Source of the DNA: Vibrio diazotrophicus
GTDB lineage: Bacteria > Pseudomonadota > Gammaproteobacteria > Enterobacterales > Vibrionaceae
Reading direction: 5' to 3'
DNA: 64,000 bases
Assembly (NCBI RefSeq): GCF_038452265.1
Contig: NZ_CP151843.1
Span: 310,001 to 374,000 of the forward strand
Position numbers and translations under genes: made by a program. Positions 45,248 through 54,701 of this stretch are shown here, piece by piece (the stretch's first letter is position 1; each line of letters starts with the position of its first letter). The notes under the pieces were generated by a model. That model saw only the letters and a program-made list of their open reading frames with translations, did no database searches and was not told where the DNA came from.

Positions 45248-46885
45248 ATGAGCGGTCGGTTTCTAACAGTTTTAGTTCGTTGTTTCCCTTTTATTGCTTG
45301 GTTGCCGCAAGTAAAAATGGACGTTGTAAAAGCGGATTTATTAGCGGGATTAACGGGCGCTGTGATCGTTATGCCTCAAGGTGTAGCGTATGCAATGATT
45401 GCCGGCCTTCCTCCTGAATATGGTTTATATACTGCAATCATTCCCGCCATTCTGGCGGCTCTATTTGGTTCTTCAAACCATTTGATTTCTGGGCCAACCG
45501 CCGCTTTGTCCGTCATTGTCTTCAGTACTATCAGCCAGTTTGCTGATACAGGAACGCCATTCTATATCCAGCTATGCCTTACTCTGACCTTCTGCGCTGG
45601 CATAGTACAGCTTTTGATGGGCGTGATGAGAATAGGAGCCGTAGTCAATTTTGTTTCTCATTCGGTTGTGATCGGATTTACAGCCGGAGCCGCGGTTGTG
45701 ATTACCGTTAGCCAATTGAGACATGTACTCGGTTTAGACTACTCTTCGGCAAATACTGCGATTGAAAACCTGTGGTTGGTAATACTGCACCTTAACCAAC
45801 TTCAGGTTTTCTCATTACTTATCGCTCTGATCACCATCGCAAGCTGTATTGTAGCAAAGCGATTATTGCCTGCCATTCCAAATATGTTAGTCGCGATGTT
45901 GGCGTCTGTGCTTTTGGCTCTTTTGCTTACTCAAATTGGTATTCACATCGATTACGTAGACCAAATTCAAAGCTCAACGCTCCAGCTGTCAGCACCAGAA
46001 CTCGATTCAGCAATTATCGGAGAACTGTCCGGTGGGATTCTAGCGGTTGCATTATTAGGTCTGGTTGAAGCCATCTCAATTGGTCGTGCAGTGGCGTTGA
46101 AATCAAAACAACGTATAGACAGCAATCAAGAGTTCATCGGGCAGGGTATTTCAAACCTAGTGGGGGCATTCTTCTCTTGCTATATGTCTTCAGGTTCTTT
46201 TACCCGTAGCGGCGTGAATTTTAGTAGCGGAGCCAGAACTCCCTTAGCAGCAGTCTTTGCGGGGTTAATTCTGTTATTGCTGATGCCAGTGATGGCTGAG
46301 TATGTCAGCTATATTCCGCTCGCTGGTATGGGAGGCATCTTATTAGTTGTTGCCTATAACCTCGTTGATATTCCCTACATACGTTCGATCATTCAACAAG
46401 ATAAGAAAGAGTCCGCAGTTCTAATGACTACTTTTGTTGCTGCAATCGTCTTGCACTTAGAGCTCTCTATTTACGTGGGCATCATGATGTCGATGTTTTT
46501 TTATCTTAGAAGAACTTCTCGGCCAGTGGTCGACAAAGTAACCCCAACTGAGCTGGATATTGATGAAGCCAGTTTTCCGGACACGCAGATCGTCAGAATC
46601 AATGGTTCTATTTACTTCGGCTGTGTAGAACACCTGCATAGAGAGCTGGATTCGATCAAGGCGCAGCGACTCATCATTTTAGGAAAAGGGATCAACTTTA
46701 TTGACCACCTTGGTGTGCAAATGCTGGCTGAACTCTCCACACAAGGAAATCGAGAAATCTATTTCTGCCACTTTAAAGCGAACGCTAAACAAGCATTGCT
46801 CCATGGTTCTTCCGTTTTCAAAGAAACCCATTTCTCTGAACGCCTAACGCCGCTTTTGGCGGGGTGGCGTATAGATGTGCATTGA
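45248..46885 (+). CDS. SulP-family anion transporter with STAS domain
   Basis: 545 aa. About 12-14 membrane segments (residues about 25-420) begin with the SulP signature region MPQGVAYAMIAGLPPEYGLY, followed by a cytoplasmic STAS domain (about 440-540). The family moves sulfate, bicarbonate or dicarboxylates. It is 64 bp upstream of galT on the same strand, with no strong terminator between, so it may be the first gene of the glycan operon. In a locus with two sulfatases, handling released sulfate is an attractive role, but bicarbonate or another anion remains possible. Confidence 0.85.
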   Translation: MSGRFLTVLVRCFPFIAWLPQVKMDVVKADLLAGLTGAVIVMPQGVAYAMIAGLPPEYGLYTAIIPAILAALFGSSNHLISGPTAALSVIVFSTISQFADTGTPFYIQLCLTLTFCAGIVQLLMGVMRIGAVVNFVSHSVVIGFTAGAAVVITVSQLRHVLGLDYSSANTAIENLWLVILHLNQLQVFSLLIALITIASCIVAKRLLPAIPNMLVAMLASVLLALLLTQIGIHIDYVDQIQSSTLQLSAPELDSAIIGELSGGILAVALLGLVEAISIGRAVALKSKQRIDSNQEFIGQGISNLVGAFFSCYMSSGSFTRSGVNFSSGARTPLAAVFAGLILLLLMPVMAEYVSYIPLAGMGGILLVVAYNLVDIPYIRSIIQQDKKESAVLMTTFVAAIVLHLELSIYVGIMMSMFFYLRRTSRPVVDKVTPTELDIDEASFPDTQIVRINGSIYFGCVEHLHRELDSIKAQRLIILGKGINFIDHLGVQMLAELSTQGNREIYFCHFKANAKQALLHGSSVFKETHFSERLTPLLAGWRIDVH

Positions 46886-46949
46886 TAGTCTGCATTCGAG
46901 AAGTGGGAAGGTGCGAATTTTACATTGTATAGAAGGATATTGAGTCACT

Positions 46950-47999
46950 ATGAAAGCAACCCAGTTTGATGAAATTGAACATCCCCATCGCCGTTACAAC
47001 CCTTTGTTGGGTGAATGGGTGTTGGTTTCTCCACATCGAGCGAAGCGACCTTGGAGTGGGCAACAAGAAATGCCGGCAACAGAGGTTTCAACCAGTTATG
47101 ACAAGTCATGCTTTTTATGTGCAGGGAATGAGCGAATTAATGGAGATGTGAATCCAAACTATACGGGTACGTTTGTATTTAAAAATGATTTTGCTGCGTT
47201 AACAGATGACACGCCGGAAAAGGATTCGACGGATGATCCGTTATTTAAGCTTCAAAGTGCCAAAGGAGAAAGCCGAGTTATCTGTTTTTCTCCAGATCAC
47301 AGTCGCACATTGGCAGAGCTTTCTCACACTGAAATCGAGCAAGTAATTGCAACCTGGATTAAAGAAACGAACAGCTTAAGTAAGCGTTATCCGTGGGTTC
47401 AGATTTTTGAGAACAAAGGTGAAACCATGGGATGTTCGCAGCCTCATCCGCATGGACAGATTTGGGCAAACAGTTTCATTCCTACCATAGTGAGTAAAAA
47501 AGACCATCACCAAAGGGACTATTTTGACAAACAGGGTTCGCCGTTACTGCATGACTATGTTCAGCGCGAACTGATGCATAAAGAACGAGTTGTCGTAGAG
47601 ACAGAACATTGGGCGGTGGTGGTGCCATATTGGGCAGGCTGGCCTTTTGAAACACTTGTTCTGCCAAAAACAAAAGTGAGTCGCATCACTGATCTCTCTG
47701 AAGAGCAGCAAGCCGATTTGTCTATAGCTCTTAAAGAGATCACTACCCGTTATGACAATTTGTTCCAGTGTTCTTTCCCTTACTGCATGGGTTGGCATGG
47801 TGCGCCTTTCTCCTTGGGAGACAACAGTGACCATTGGCAAGTGCATGCTTCATTTTTACCTCCTCTTTTACGTAGCGCGACGGTAAGAAAATTCATGGTG
47901 GGTTATGAGATGTTTGCTGAATCTCAGAGAGATTTAACGCCAGAGCAAGCCGCAGAAAAACTCCGCGCTGTAAGCAATGTTCATTACCGAGAAAAATAA
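46950..47999 (+). CDS. galT: Galactose-1-phosphate uridylyltransferase
   Basis: 349 aa. The catalytic HPH triad with nucleophile His168 is in GCSQPHPHGQIWA (161-173); the zinc-site cysteines C54 and C57 are in SCFLCAGN. Exchanges galactose 1-phosphate and UDP-glucose for UDP-galactose and glucose 1-phosphate. No galK, galE or galM is nearby; instead a GH112 phosphorylase, whose product is galactose 1-phosphate, is two genes downstream. That fits a pathway where GalT receives its substrate from phosphorolysis without galactokinase. RBS GAAGGA. Confidence 0.95.
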   Translation: MKATQFDEIEHPHRRYNPLLGEWVLVSPHRAKRPWSGQQEMPATEVSTSYDKSCFLCAGNERINGDVNPNYTGTFVFKNDFAALTDDTPEKDSTDDPLFKLQSAKGESRVICFSPDHSRTLAELSHTEIEQVIATWIKETNSLSKRYPWVQIFENKGETMGCSQPHPHGQIWANSFIPTIVSKKDHHQRDYFDKQGSPLLHDYVQRELMHKERVVVETEHWAVVVPYWAGWPFETLVLPKTKVSRITDLSEEQQADLSIALKEITTRYDNLFQCSFPYCMGWHGAPFSLGDNSDHWQVHASFLPPLLRSATVRKFMVGYEMFAESQRDLTPEQAAEKLRAVSNVHYREK

Positions 48000-48038
48000 A
48001 TTTAAGTTCTTAATTTTAATCTATAAAGAGTATTCACT

Positions 48039-49208
48039 ATGACCGAGAAAGTATTTCTACGCCCATTGCCATCAGCGTTAGACGAGCAAAGTGTCGTTAA
48101 TCATTTACCAACTGTTGTGGAATCGATTCGTCGCAATATCGCTAAAATTGGTGAGCGCAACCCTAAGATAGGTACGGCAACTCATCAGTGGGACTACTGC
48201 GATCAATTCGATTGGGTTTCGTCATTCTGGACTGGCGAATTATGGCTGAGTTACCAAATGACAGGGCAAGAGGTATTCAAGAACAGTGCAAAACTGCGTA
48301 AGAGCTATTTTGCCAATATGCTGCTGGATCCATTCTGGCTCGACCATGACTTAGGCTTTCAATACAGTCTTAGCTGTGTCGCAGATTACAAACTTACTGA
48401 AGATGAAGAATCGAAAATGATGGCGTTGAGAGCCGCTGATCATTTGATTCACCGCTTCAGAAAAATTGGTGGCTATATCGTGGCATGGAATGATACCCAT
48501 CCACTCGGCCCTGAAGTGACGCTGGGCAAGTCAATTATCGACTCTTTACAAAATACAGCATTGCTATTCTGGGCTTCTGAAATTACAGGATCACCTGTTT
48601 ATGCAAATGCGGCAAAGCGTCACAGCGAGACGCTAGCGAAACATATTGTCCGAGATGATTTCTCTACCTATCACTCTTTCAACTTCGATCCCATTACTCA
48701 GCAACCTTTGAAAGGTGAAACGTTCCAAGGCTATGCGGATGACTCTTGCTGGGCGCGTGGTCAGTCTTGGGCTATTCATGGTTTTGCTCAGACATACTTG
48801 TATACAAAAGATGAGCAGTTTTTAACGCTGGCAAAGAAACTGGCTAAGTACGCAACTGATCATATTACCGATGATGGTGTACCCGTGTGGGATTACCTGC
48901 TTCCAAATCATGAAATTCAATACAAAGACAGCTCTGCTGGAGCCATTACTGCAGCCGGTTTACTGCTTATCGCTCAATGTATTGAAGACGAACAAGAAGC
49001 AAAAATGTATCGAGACTGGGGATTGTACCTACTTCAAGGACTGATGAAGCAGTGTGACCTAACTCATGATGAAAGTGCGCTTGGTCTGCTGGCTCATGGG
49101 GCATCTTTTGTCAAAGTGGGTCTATGCGACAACATGCTTCCTTATGGTGACTACTACTACTTAGAAGCGTTAATGCGTGCGAACGGATATCAGAACTTCT
49201 TCTGGTAA
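48039..49208 (+). CDS. GH88 unsaturated uronyl hydrolase
   Basis: 389 aa of the (alpha/alpha)6-barrel family that removes 4,5-unsaturated glucuronate/iduronate from lyase-generated oligosaccharides by enol-ether hydration. Catalytic Asp candidates are D104 in DHDLGF and D168 in SIIDSLQN. The signature GYADDSCWARGQSW is at 231-244. No signal peptide, so cytoplasmic. Implies that a polysaccharide lyase acts before import; no recognised lyase is in the window. Substrates of the family include chondroitin, heparin, hyaluronan, gellan and ulvan fragments. 39 bp after galT. Confidence 0.9.
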   Translation: MTEKVFLRPLPSALDEQSVVNHLPTVVESIRRNIAKIGERNPKIGTATHQWDYCDQFDWVSSFWTGELWLSYQMTGQEVFKNSAKLRKSYFANMLLDPFWLDHDLGFQYSLSCVADYKLTEDEESKMMALRAADHLIHRFRKIGGYIVAWNDTHPLGPEVTLGKSIIDSLQNTALLFWASEITGSPVYANAAKRHSETLAKHIVRDDFSTYHSFNFDPITQQPLKGETFQGYADDSCWARGQSWAIHGFAQTYLYTKDEQFLTLAKKLAKYATDHITDDGVPVWDYLLPNHEIQYKDSSAGAITAAGLLLIAQCIEDEQEAKMYRDWGLYLLQGLMKQCDLTHDESALGLLAHGASFVKVGLCDNMLPYGDYYYLEALMRANGYQNFFW

Positions 49209-49288
49209 GCCCTCTGATTGTCTTTACCTTTATTTTTTGATTTACGCGGGCAAGTCTGCCCGCTGATTTAACGTTTTGGAGTTTGAAC

Positions 49289-51475
49289 ATGAAACAGGTT
49301 TCTTCAACTAAAGGGCACATGACATTGCCTGTTGAGGTTGGACAAGAAGAAGTGGTATTGGATTTATACCAACGTTGGCAAGCGGACGCATTGCGAGACA
49401 GCGATGGTACTACTATGCCGGAATCATTAACAAAGCAAGACAGCGATATTTATTCTGTCGTGTGTTTGGTGCGCGCTGACCAACAGTTTGCCAATCAACA
49501 CCCTGAGTATTTACATCGTAAATATCTGATGTCATTTCCTGTCACAGCTATGGCTGAGACGCTTGTTATCCAGCCTCTTGATGGCTATAGCAAAGACAAG
49601 TATGAGCTTGATGACGACAGCGATCCAAAATGCTGGTGGGAAGTACACAACCGCACGACCAATACCGTGATCGATGTGTCGCTGTGGGAATTTGACGCTG
49701 CTACTCAACAAGTTTTGATTAAGCAGACACAGCCATACCATGAATACACCGTGACTTTTATGGCTCGTCAGGTGTGGGACAGCGTATCTATGTACAATGC
49801 GCTAACCAATGATTGGAAAGGGCCGCGTATCAAGAGCTTAGACCCTTATCATCCAGAGTGTCGTGCACATTTAATTAAGCACTTTGCTCAGTGGTTGGAT
49901 GAACATCCGAACACAACAGTCGTGCGATTTACGACTTTCGCATTCTTGTTCGTAATTGATACTGGTGAGCAAAATCAGGATATCTATCGTGACTGGACTG
50001 GCTACGGAGAAACCGTCAGCCCCCGAGCGTTAGAGGACTTTGAAAAGCGTTTTGGTTACGCTTTAACGCCAGAAGATTTCGTGGATGCGGGTTATTACAA
50101 TGGCACTTACAAGGCACCATCAAAGCGTTACCAAGATTGGATGACTTTCGTTCAGGAGTTTATTGTTGATTTCGCCGCTGAGTTAGTCGCAATGGCGCAT
50201 AAAGCTGGAAAGAAAAGCGCCATGTTTCAGGGTGATCACTGGATTGGTACCGAGCCGTTTTTAGAAAGCTACCAAAACATTGGTCTTGATATCAACATTG
50301 GCGCGGTGGAAGACGGGGTCGCACTTCGTCGTTTAACGGACTCCATGGGAGAACAAACCCGTGAAGCGCGTTTTTATCCTTACTTCTTCCCAGATGTTTT
50401 CCGTGAAGGTAATGATCCTGTCGTTGAGTCGATGTCTAACTGGGTGAAAATTCGCCGAGCGATGTTGCAGAAGCCTCTGGACAGAATTGGTTACGGTGGC
50501 TACTTGTCCTTAGCTAATAAATTCCCGCATTTTATTGACCATGTAAGTGAGATATCGCGTGAGTTTGGCGATTACCTACAACACACTCAGGGTACAGAAT
50601 CTCAGAAGTTGACGGGAAAAATTGCTGTATTAAGTGCTTGGGGTAAGGCTCGCAGTTGGCTGCAAAACCAAGCGAGAGATCAACGTTTCTATGTTCCGCC
50701 ACGCCCAGATGTGATGGAATTTGTCGGTAATAACTTGCTGGAGTGTTTGGCGGGTCTGCCGTTTGAAGTAGAGTTCATCAGTTTCGACGACATTATCCAA
50801 AACGGTATTAGTGAAGATATCAAAGTGATCATTAATACGGGTGATGCCAACTCTGCATGGAGCGGTGGCGAATGCTGGGACAACAGTGAAGTGCTGGTGG
50901 CATTGCGCAAGTTTGTCGGCCAAGGTGGTGGTTTGCTTGGGGTCTGTGATCCTTCAGCGTTTCAGAAAAATGGACGCTATTTCCAACTCGGTGATGTATT
51001 TGGTTTAGAGAAAGAGACAGCGCTGACTATGGGTCGCGTGGCGATGCCGCTGTCTATCGCGAAAGAACATTACCTAAGTCAATTCGTCACTGAAGGACTA
51101 GACTTTGGCAACCCTAGCTACGTATATCCGCAGGCGACAGATATTGCAGTGTTGGCCGCACAAGGTCAGCACCTTGCTTTAACGGCACGTAATTATGGTC
51201 AAGGGCGCTCGGTATACATGGGTAATCTGCCATTCAATATGAAAAATGCCCGTTTGCTACAGCAAGTATTGATATGGCTAAGCCACAATGAGACACAGCA
51301 GCATGCGTGGTTGTCAGACTATCCAAATGTTGATGTCGCTTATTATCCACAAACTGGCATGGTCGCTGCCGTTAACTACGTAAGTGAGCCTCAGCAAGTG
51401 ACGATATCTAACGCTATAGGCGAGTTCGTGAACATCAGTTTAGAAGGCTATGAATGGAAGTGGATCTCCATCTAA
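49289..51475 (+). CDS. GH112 beta-galactoside phosphorylase
   Basis: 728 aa, full length for the family. It has an N-terminal catalytic barrel, a glutamine-amidotransferase-like middle domain (GGGLLGVCDPSAFQ) and a C-terminal beta domain. DSDGTTMPESL near the N-terminus and WSGGECWDNSEVL belong to the galacto-N-biose/lacto-N-biose phosphorylase group. Cleaves Gal-beta-1,3-HexNAc (or, in some members, Gal-beta-1,4-rhamnose) with phosphate, giving galactose 1-phosphate. No signal peptide. The ATG at 49289 has GGAG upstream; the frame opens two codons earlier. Follows GH88 by 80 bp; a terminator ends the operon. A characterised V. vulnificus homolog is active on lacto-N-biose. Confidence 0.9.
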   Translation: MKQVSSTKGHMTLPVEVGQEEVVLDLYQRWQADALRDSDGTTMPESLTKQDSDIYSVVCLVRADQQFANQHPEYLHRKYLMSFPVTAMAETLVIQPLDGYSKDKYELDDDSDPKCWWEVHNRTTNTVIDVSLWEFDAATQQVLIKQTQPYHEYTVTFMARQVWDSVSMYNALTNDWKGPRIKSLDPYHPECRAHLIKHFAQWLDEHPNTTVVRFTTFAFLFVIDTGEQNQDIYRDWTGYGETVSPRALEDFEKRFGYALTPEDFVDAGYYNGTYKAPSKRYQDWMTFVQEFIVDFAAELVAMAHKAGKKSAMFQGDHWIGTEPFLESYQNIGLDINIGAVEDGVALRRLTDSMGEQTREARFYPYFFPDVFREGNDPVVESMSNWVKIRRAMLQKPLDRIGYGGYLSLANKFPHFIDHVSEISREFGDYLQHTQGTESQKLTGKIAVLSAWGKARSWLQNQARDQRFYVPPRPDVMEFVGNNLLECLAGLPFEVEFISFDDIIQNGISEDIKVIINTGDANSAWSGGECWDNSEVLVALRKFVGQGGGLLGVCDPSAFQKNGRYFQLGDVFGLEKETALTMGRVAMPLSIAKEHYLSQFVTEGLDFGNPSYVYPQATDIAVLAAQGQHLALTARNYGQGRSVYMGNLPFNMKNARLLQQVLIWLSHNETQQHAWLSDYPNVDVAYYPQTGMVAAVNYVSEPQQVTISNAIGEFVNISLEGYEWKWISI

Positions 51476-51499
51476 CCTTTCGCTAAACAGGGATAAAAC

Positions 51500-51527
51500 A
51501 AAAGGTGCATGGGATTGCACCTTTTTT
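51500..51527 (+). terminator. Terminator after GH112 gene
   Basis: AAAGGTGCA / TGCACCTTT stem with a 6-base loop and a run of T on the plus strand. Confidence 0.9.
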
Positions 51528-51582
51528 ACGTTTAAGAGTGTCGATAGGTAGGTTAATCGCTGACCGTGATTAACCTAGCACT

Positions 51583-53046
51583 TTAACGAGTCTTTTCGTT
51601 CTTGATTGACTCATCCAGAAGCTTCTGCATTTGCTCCACCTTTTCCGGCATTGTATCCGCAAGGTTGTTTAACTGGCCGATGTCGTCAAACAGATCATAC
51701 AACTGAGCCGATGACATATTACCTTTTTCATTACCAGTATATTGACAGATGAAGTCGTCATCATGAGGTGGAATGTAGGCGTAACGTTGATCACGGAACA
51801 CTTTTTTATATTGCATTCCTTCCAGCACCATACTTTCACGTCCATATGGATCACGACCGATTAACGCTTCGAGCTGCTGTTCACTATCTGGTGCTTCGTC
51901 TTCCGTCAGCTCGTAACCAATAACTTTTGCCAGGCTGTGGTAAAGATCGACTTGGTTGATTAATGCATGACTGTGCTTTTCGCTGATAGTTTCAGGCCAG
52001 CGAACGATGAATGGCACGCGAGTACCGCCTTCGAACAAACTGTATTTTCCACCACGTAAAGGCCCAGCCATTTTATGCTGACCATTGAGCTCAATTGCTT
52101 GGTCTTTATAGCCATCATTGAGCACAGGCCCATTATCGCTGGAGAAAATGACGATGGTATTTTGCTTGAGCCCTAGTTCGTCAATTCTGTTGAGAACCTG
52201 ACCAATGCACCAGTCCATTTCTACGATGACATCGCCACGCACGCCGTGTGGGGTAGCGCCTCTGAACTTAGGATTTGGAATACGCGGAACGTGTGGTTGA
52301 TGCATCGCGTAGTATAGGAAAAACGGAGTATTTTGGTTTTGTTCTATAAATTCAATCGCTTTCTCGGCGAAACGCTCGCCCATGGTTTCGTCGTTCCAAA
52401 TCGCAGATTGTCCACCGCGCATATGACCAATACGGCTGACGCCATTAATGATGGTGCCGTCATGCCCATGGTCATACATCACGTCGAGTAACTCTGGATG
52501 GCTACGCCCATTTGGCACATCAGAAAATGCGTTGTCCCAGTCGTAGGTCACTTCAATTGGGTCGTTTGGGTCTAGGTTTTCTACATTGCGATTGTCGATA
52601 TACACACAAGGTACACGGTCATTGGTGGCGGCCATAATAAAGGATTGGTCAAAACCGACATCATTCGGTGTGCCTGAAATTGACTTATTGAAGTCGAGCT
52701 TGCCATCTCCCAAACCTAAATGCCATTTGCCTACAATACCTGTGTTGTAACCTTGTTTCTTGAACATTTTAGGTAGCGTTGGCTGATCTTTGCTGATGAT
52801 TTGAGCGGCATCACCGGGTAACACGGCTGCGTTAGGATTTCGCCAAGGATAGCTGCCGGTTAGCAAGCTATAGCGAGAAGGGGTACAGGTTGCTGCAGTG
52901 GCATAACCCTGATGAAACTTAATGCCTTCGTCTGCCAGTTTATCGAGATTTGGCGTGGGAATATCGTTGGCACCATAGCAACTCAAGTCGCCAAAACCTA
53001 AGTCGTCGGCATAGAGAATGATGACATTAGGAGGAGTATTGTTCAT
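51583..53046 (-). CDS. Sulfatase, cysteine type (first)
   Basis: 487-aa family S1 arylsulfatase-type enzyme. The formylglycine motif is CTPSR at residues 54-58 (Cys type, needing maturation); metal-binding Asp14/Asp15 are in LYADDLGFGD; GKWHLG and SSDNGP are typical. There is no signal peptide, so it is predicted cytoplasmic. It is the downstream gene of a two-sulfatase unit, overlapping the upstream sulfatase by one base (TAATG). Hydrolyses a sulfate ester on a sugar; position specificity not inferable here. Confidence 0.92.
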   Translation of the reverse strand: MNNTPPNVIILYADDLGFGDLSCYGANDIPTPNLDKLADEGIKFHQGYATAATCTPSRYSLLTGSYPWRNPNAAVLPGDAAQIISKDQPTLPKMFKKQGYNTGIVGKWHLGLGDGKLDFNKSISGTPNDVGFDQSFIMAATNDRVPCVYIDNRNVENLDPNDPIEVTYDWDNAFSDVPNGRSHPELLDVMYDHGHDGTIINGVSRIGHMRGGQSAIWNDETMGERFAEKAIEFIEQNQNTPFFLYYAMHQPHVPRIPNPKFRGATPHGVRGDVIVEMDWCIGQVLNRIDELGLKQNTIVIFSSDNGPVLNDGYKDQAIELNGQHKMAGPLRGGKYSLFEGGTRVPFIVRWPETISEKHSHALINQVDLYHSLAKVIGYELTEDEAPDSEQQLEALIGRDPYGRESMVLEGMQYKKVFRDQRYAYIPPHDDDFICQYTGNEKGNMSSAQLYDLFDDIGQLNNLADTMPEKVEQMQKLLDESIKNEKTR

Positions 53047-54521
53047 TAACAGTCCTTAGAATGAGGATAAGGTAATATATCGTTTAGAATTTTCAGCTCT
53101 GCCCAAGGGTCTTGGATACGAGCCAGTTCTGCAGCAAGTTGTGAAAGTAGTTCTTGAGTGAGAGAAGCGGATGCTTGCCAAGCGATGTTGGCTAACTGGT
53201 AAGGGTCTCTCTTATTATCGAATAGTAAAATGCTATCGAGCTTAAGCTTGCGGTCGATTTCCAAGGCAAAGGTATAACGGTCAGTCCTAATTCCTCTGCT
53301 TTGTGGGAAGTAGCTAACTACTTTGCCATTCTCGTCTTTTTCGCCATCTAAATTGCGAATATAAAGGGCACAGTTCGAATGAATGTCGTTCTTGTTGTCG
53401 ATAATAGACGACGCTTTACTTTGGCCTGTGATATTGGTTGGTAAGTCCTCTTTTAGACCTAGCATGTCTAAAATCGTTGGCATGATGTCTGCGCTGTTTA
53501 GAAAGGTTTCAGACACTTTAGGCAGATTTTGATCAGCGTCTTTGACTAAGAATGGTACGAGGAACGCTTCTTCAAAAATTACGTTTTTCGCATCTGTTAG
53601 GCCTTGGCTGCACAAGGTTTCACCATGATCGCTGGTGAACACCACGATAGTGTTATCCCATTCACCAATCTCTTTTAGAGTTTCAACAATTCGTCCGAAC
53701 TGCTGGTCAACGCCACTGACATTCGCAAAGTAATATCTTGCGCTTGCGGCTTTCTCTAAATCCAGTTTGGCGTTGTCACGCACCAGAAGTTGTTCATCGA
53801 TAAATGCCTCATAAAGCTGTAAATCTTGCTCACGACAATCTTCTAAACTTTGATAAGGGCTATGAGGAGGATTCATAGAAACGAAAAGAGCAAATGGACG
53901 GCTTGGGTCTCTTTCAGCATTCTCATTTTTTAAATAAGCGATAGCTTTATCTGCTTCATGTTCAGCAGACCAAGTGCGAGGTTCGTGTCTCACGCCATCA
54001 GTATCGTAGTAGTGGGGATTACGATGCTCGTCAAAGGTACCGTAACCATACCAGTAATGAATACCATGCCTGCGCTGTGGTTCCGTATAAGAATCCCAGG
54101 CTGGGACTGAGGAATCGACATACTCTCCGGGCTTATCAGGCGCATTAGGGGTTGGTAAATCAAGGTGCCATTTACCAATATAACCAACGTGGTAGCCTGA
54201 TTGATCCAGAATGTCGGTAAAGCAAGTAGCACTAGCAGGGAGGTCAGATATTACTCGATCAGAATTACAGTTAAGAGGAACGCCACTTTTATTTGGATAC
54301 TGGCCGGTAAATAAACTTCCGCGATGAGGGCTGCATACCGGACAATTACTTACAGCGTTCGGTAATAAATAGGCTTGTTGAGCAAATTTATCGAGGTTAG
54401 GCGTATATACTGGGTCAGCTTTTCCAGAACAATGTTCTTTAAATAGTAATTCATTCCACAAACTCATCGACATTTGTCGGAATTGATCTGGGAATATATA
54501 GAGTAAATTTGGTTTATTCAT
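53046..54521 (-). CDS. Sulfatase, cysteine type (second)
   Basis: 491 aa, same superfamily but a different subfamily from its neighbour. Formylglycine motif CSPHR at residues 63-67; the N-terminal metal motif is PDQ rather than DD; GKWHLDLP, FTSDHGETL and a C-terminal extension follow. No signal peptide, so again cytoplasmic. First gene of the minus-strand pair and divergent from the maturase gene, 180 bp away. Two different subfamilies suggest two sulfate positions on the same glycan. Confidence 0.92.
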   Translation of the reverse strand: MNKPNLLYIFPDQFRQMSMSLWNELLFKEHCSGKADPVYTPNLDKFAQQAYLLPNAVSNCPVCSPHRGSLFTGQYPNKSGVPLNCNSDRVISDLPASATCFTDILDQSGYHVGYIGKWHLDLPTPNAPDKPGEYVDSSVPAWDSYTEPQRRHGIHYWYGYGTFDEHRNPHYYDTDGVRHEPRTWSAEHEADKAIAYLKNENAERDPSRPFALFVSMNPPHSPYQSLEDCREQDLQLYEAFIDEQLLVRDNAKLDLEKAASARYYFANVSGVDQQFGRIVETLKEIGEWDNTIVVFTSDHGETLCSQGLTDAKNVIFEEAFLVPFLVKDADQNLPKVSETFLNSADIMPTILDMLGLKEDLPTNITGQSKASSIIDNKNDIHSNCALYIRNLDGEKDENGKVVSYFPQSRGIRTDRYTFALEIDRKLKLDSILLFDNKRDPYQLANIAWQASASLTQELLSQLAAELARIQDPWAELKILNDILPYPHSKDC

Positions 54522-54701
54522 ATAGACAACTTATGTATGAAAAATAACTGGATTTTATAACTATTTAGTTGAGTGTTTTTATGGCATTTTTTTAACTTAC
54601 TCGCAAACGATAAATTAATAATTTGTTCGATATATTCTTATCTACCTCATGACTTTAATGCTTTAGTATTTTCTTTTTCGAAACTCAATGAAGCAACTCA
54701 T

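Noticed and set aside
54573..54701. 43-residue N-terminal extension of the sulfatase maturase
   Set aside because: GTG start, AT-rich low-complexity sequence, no counterpart in the family.
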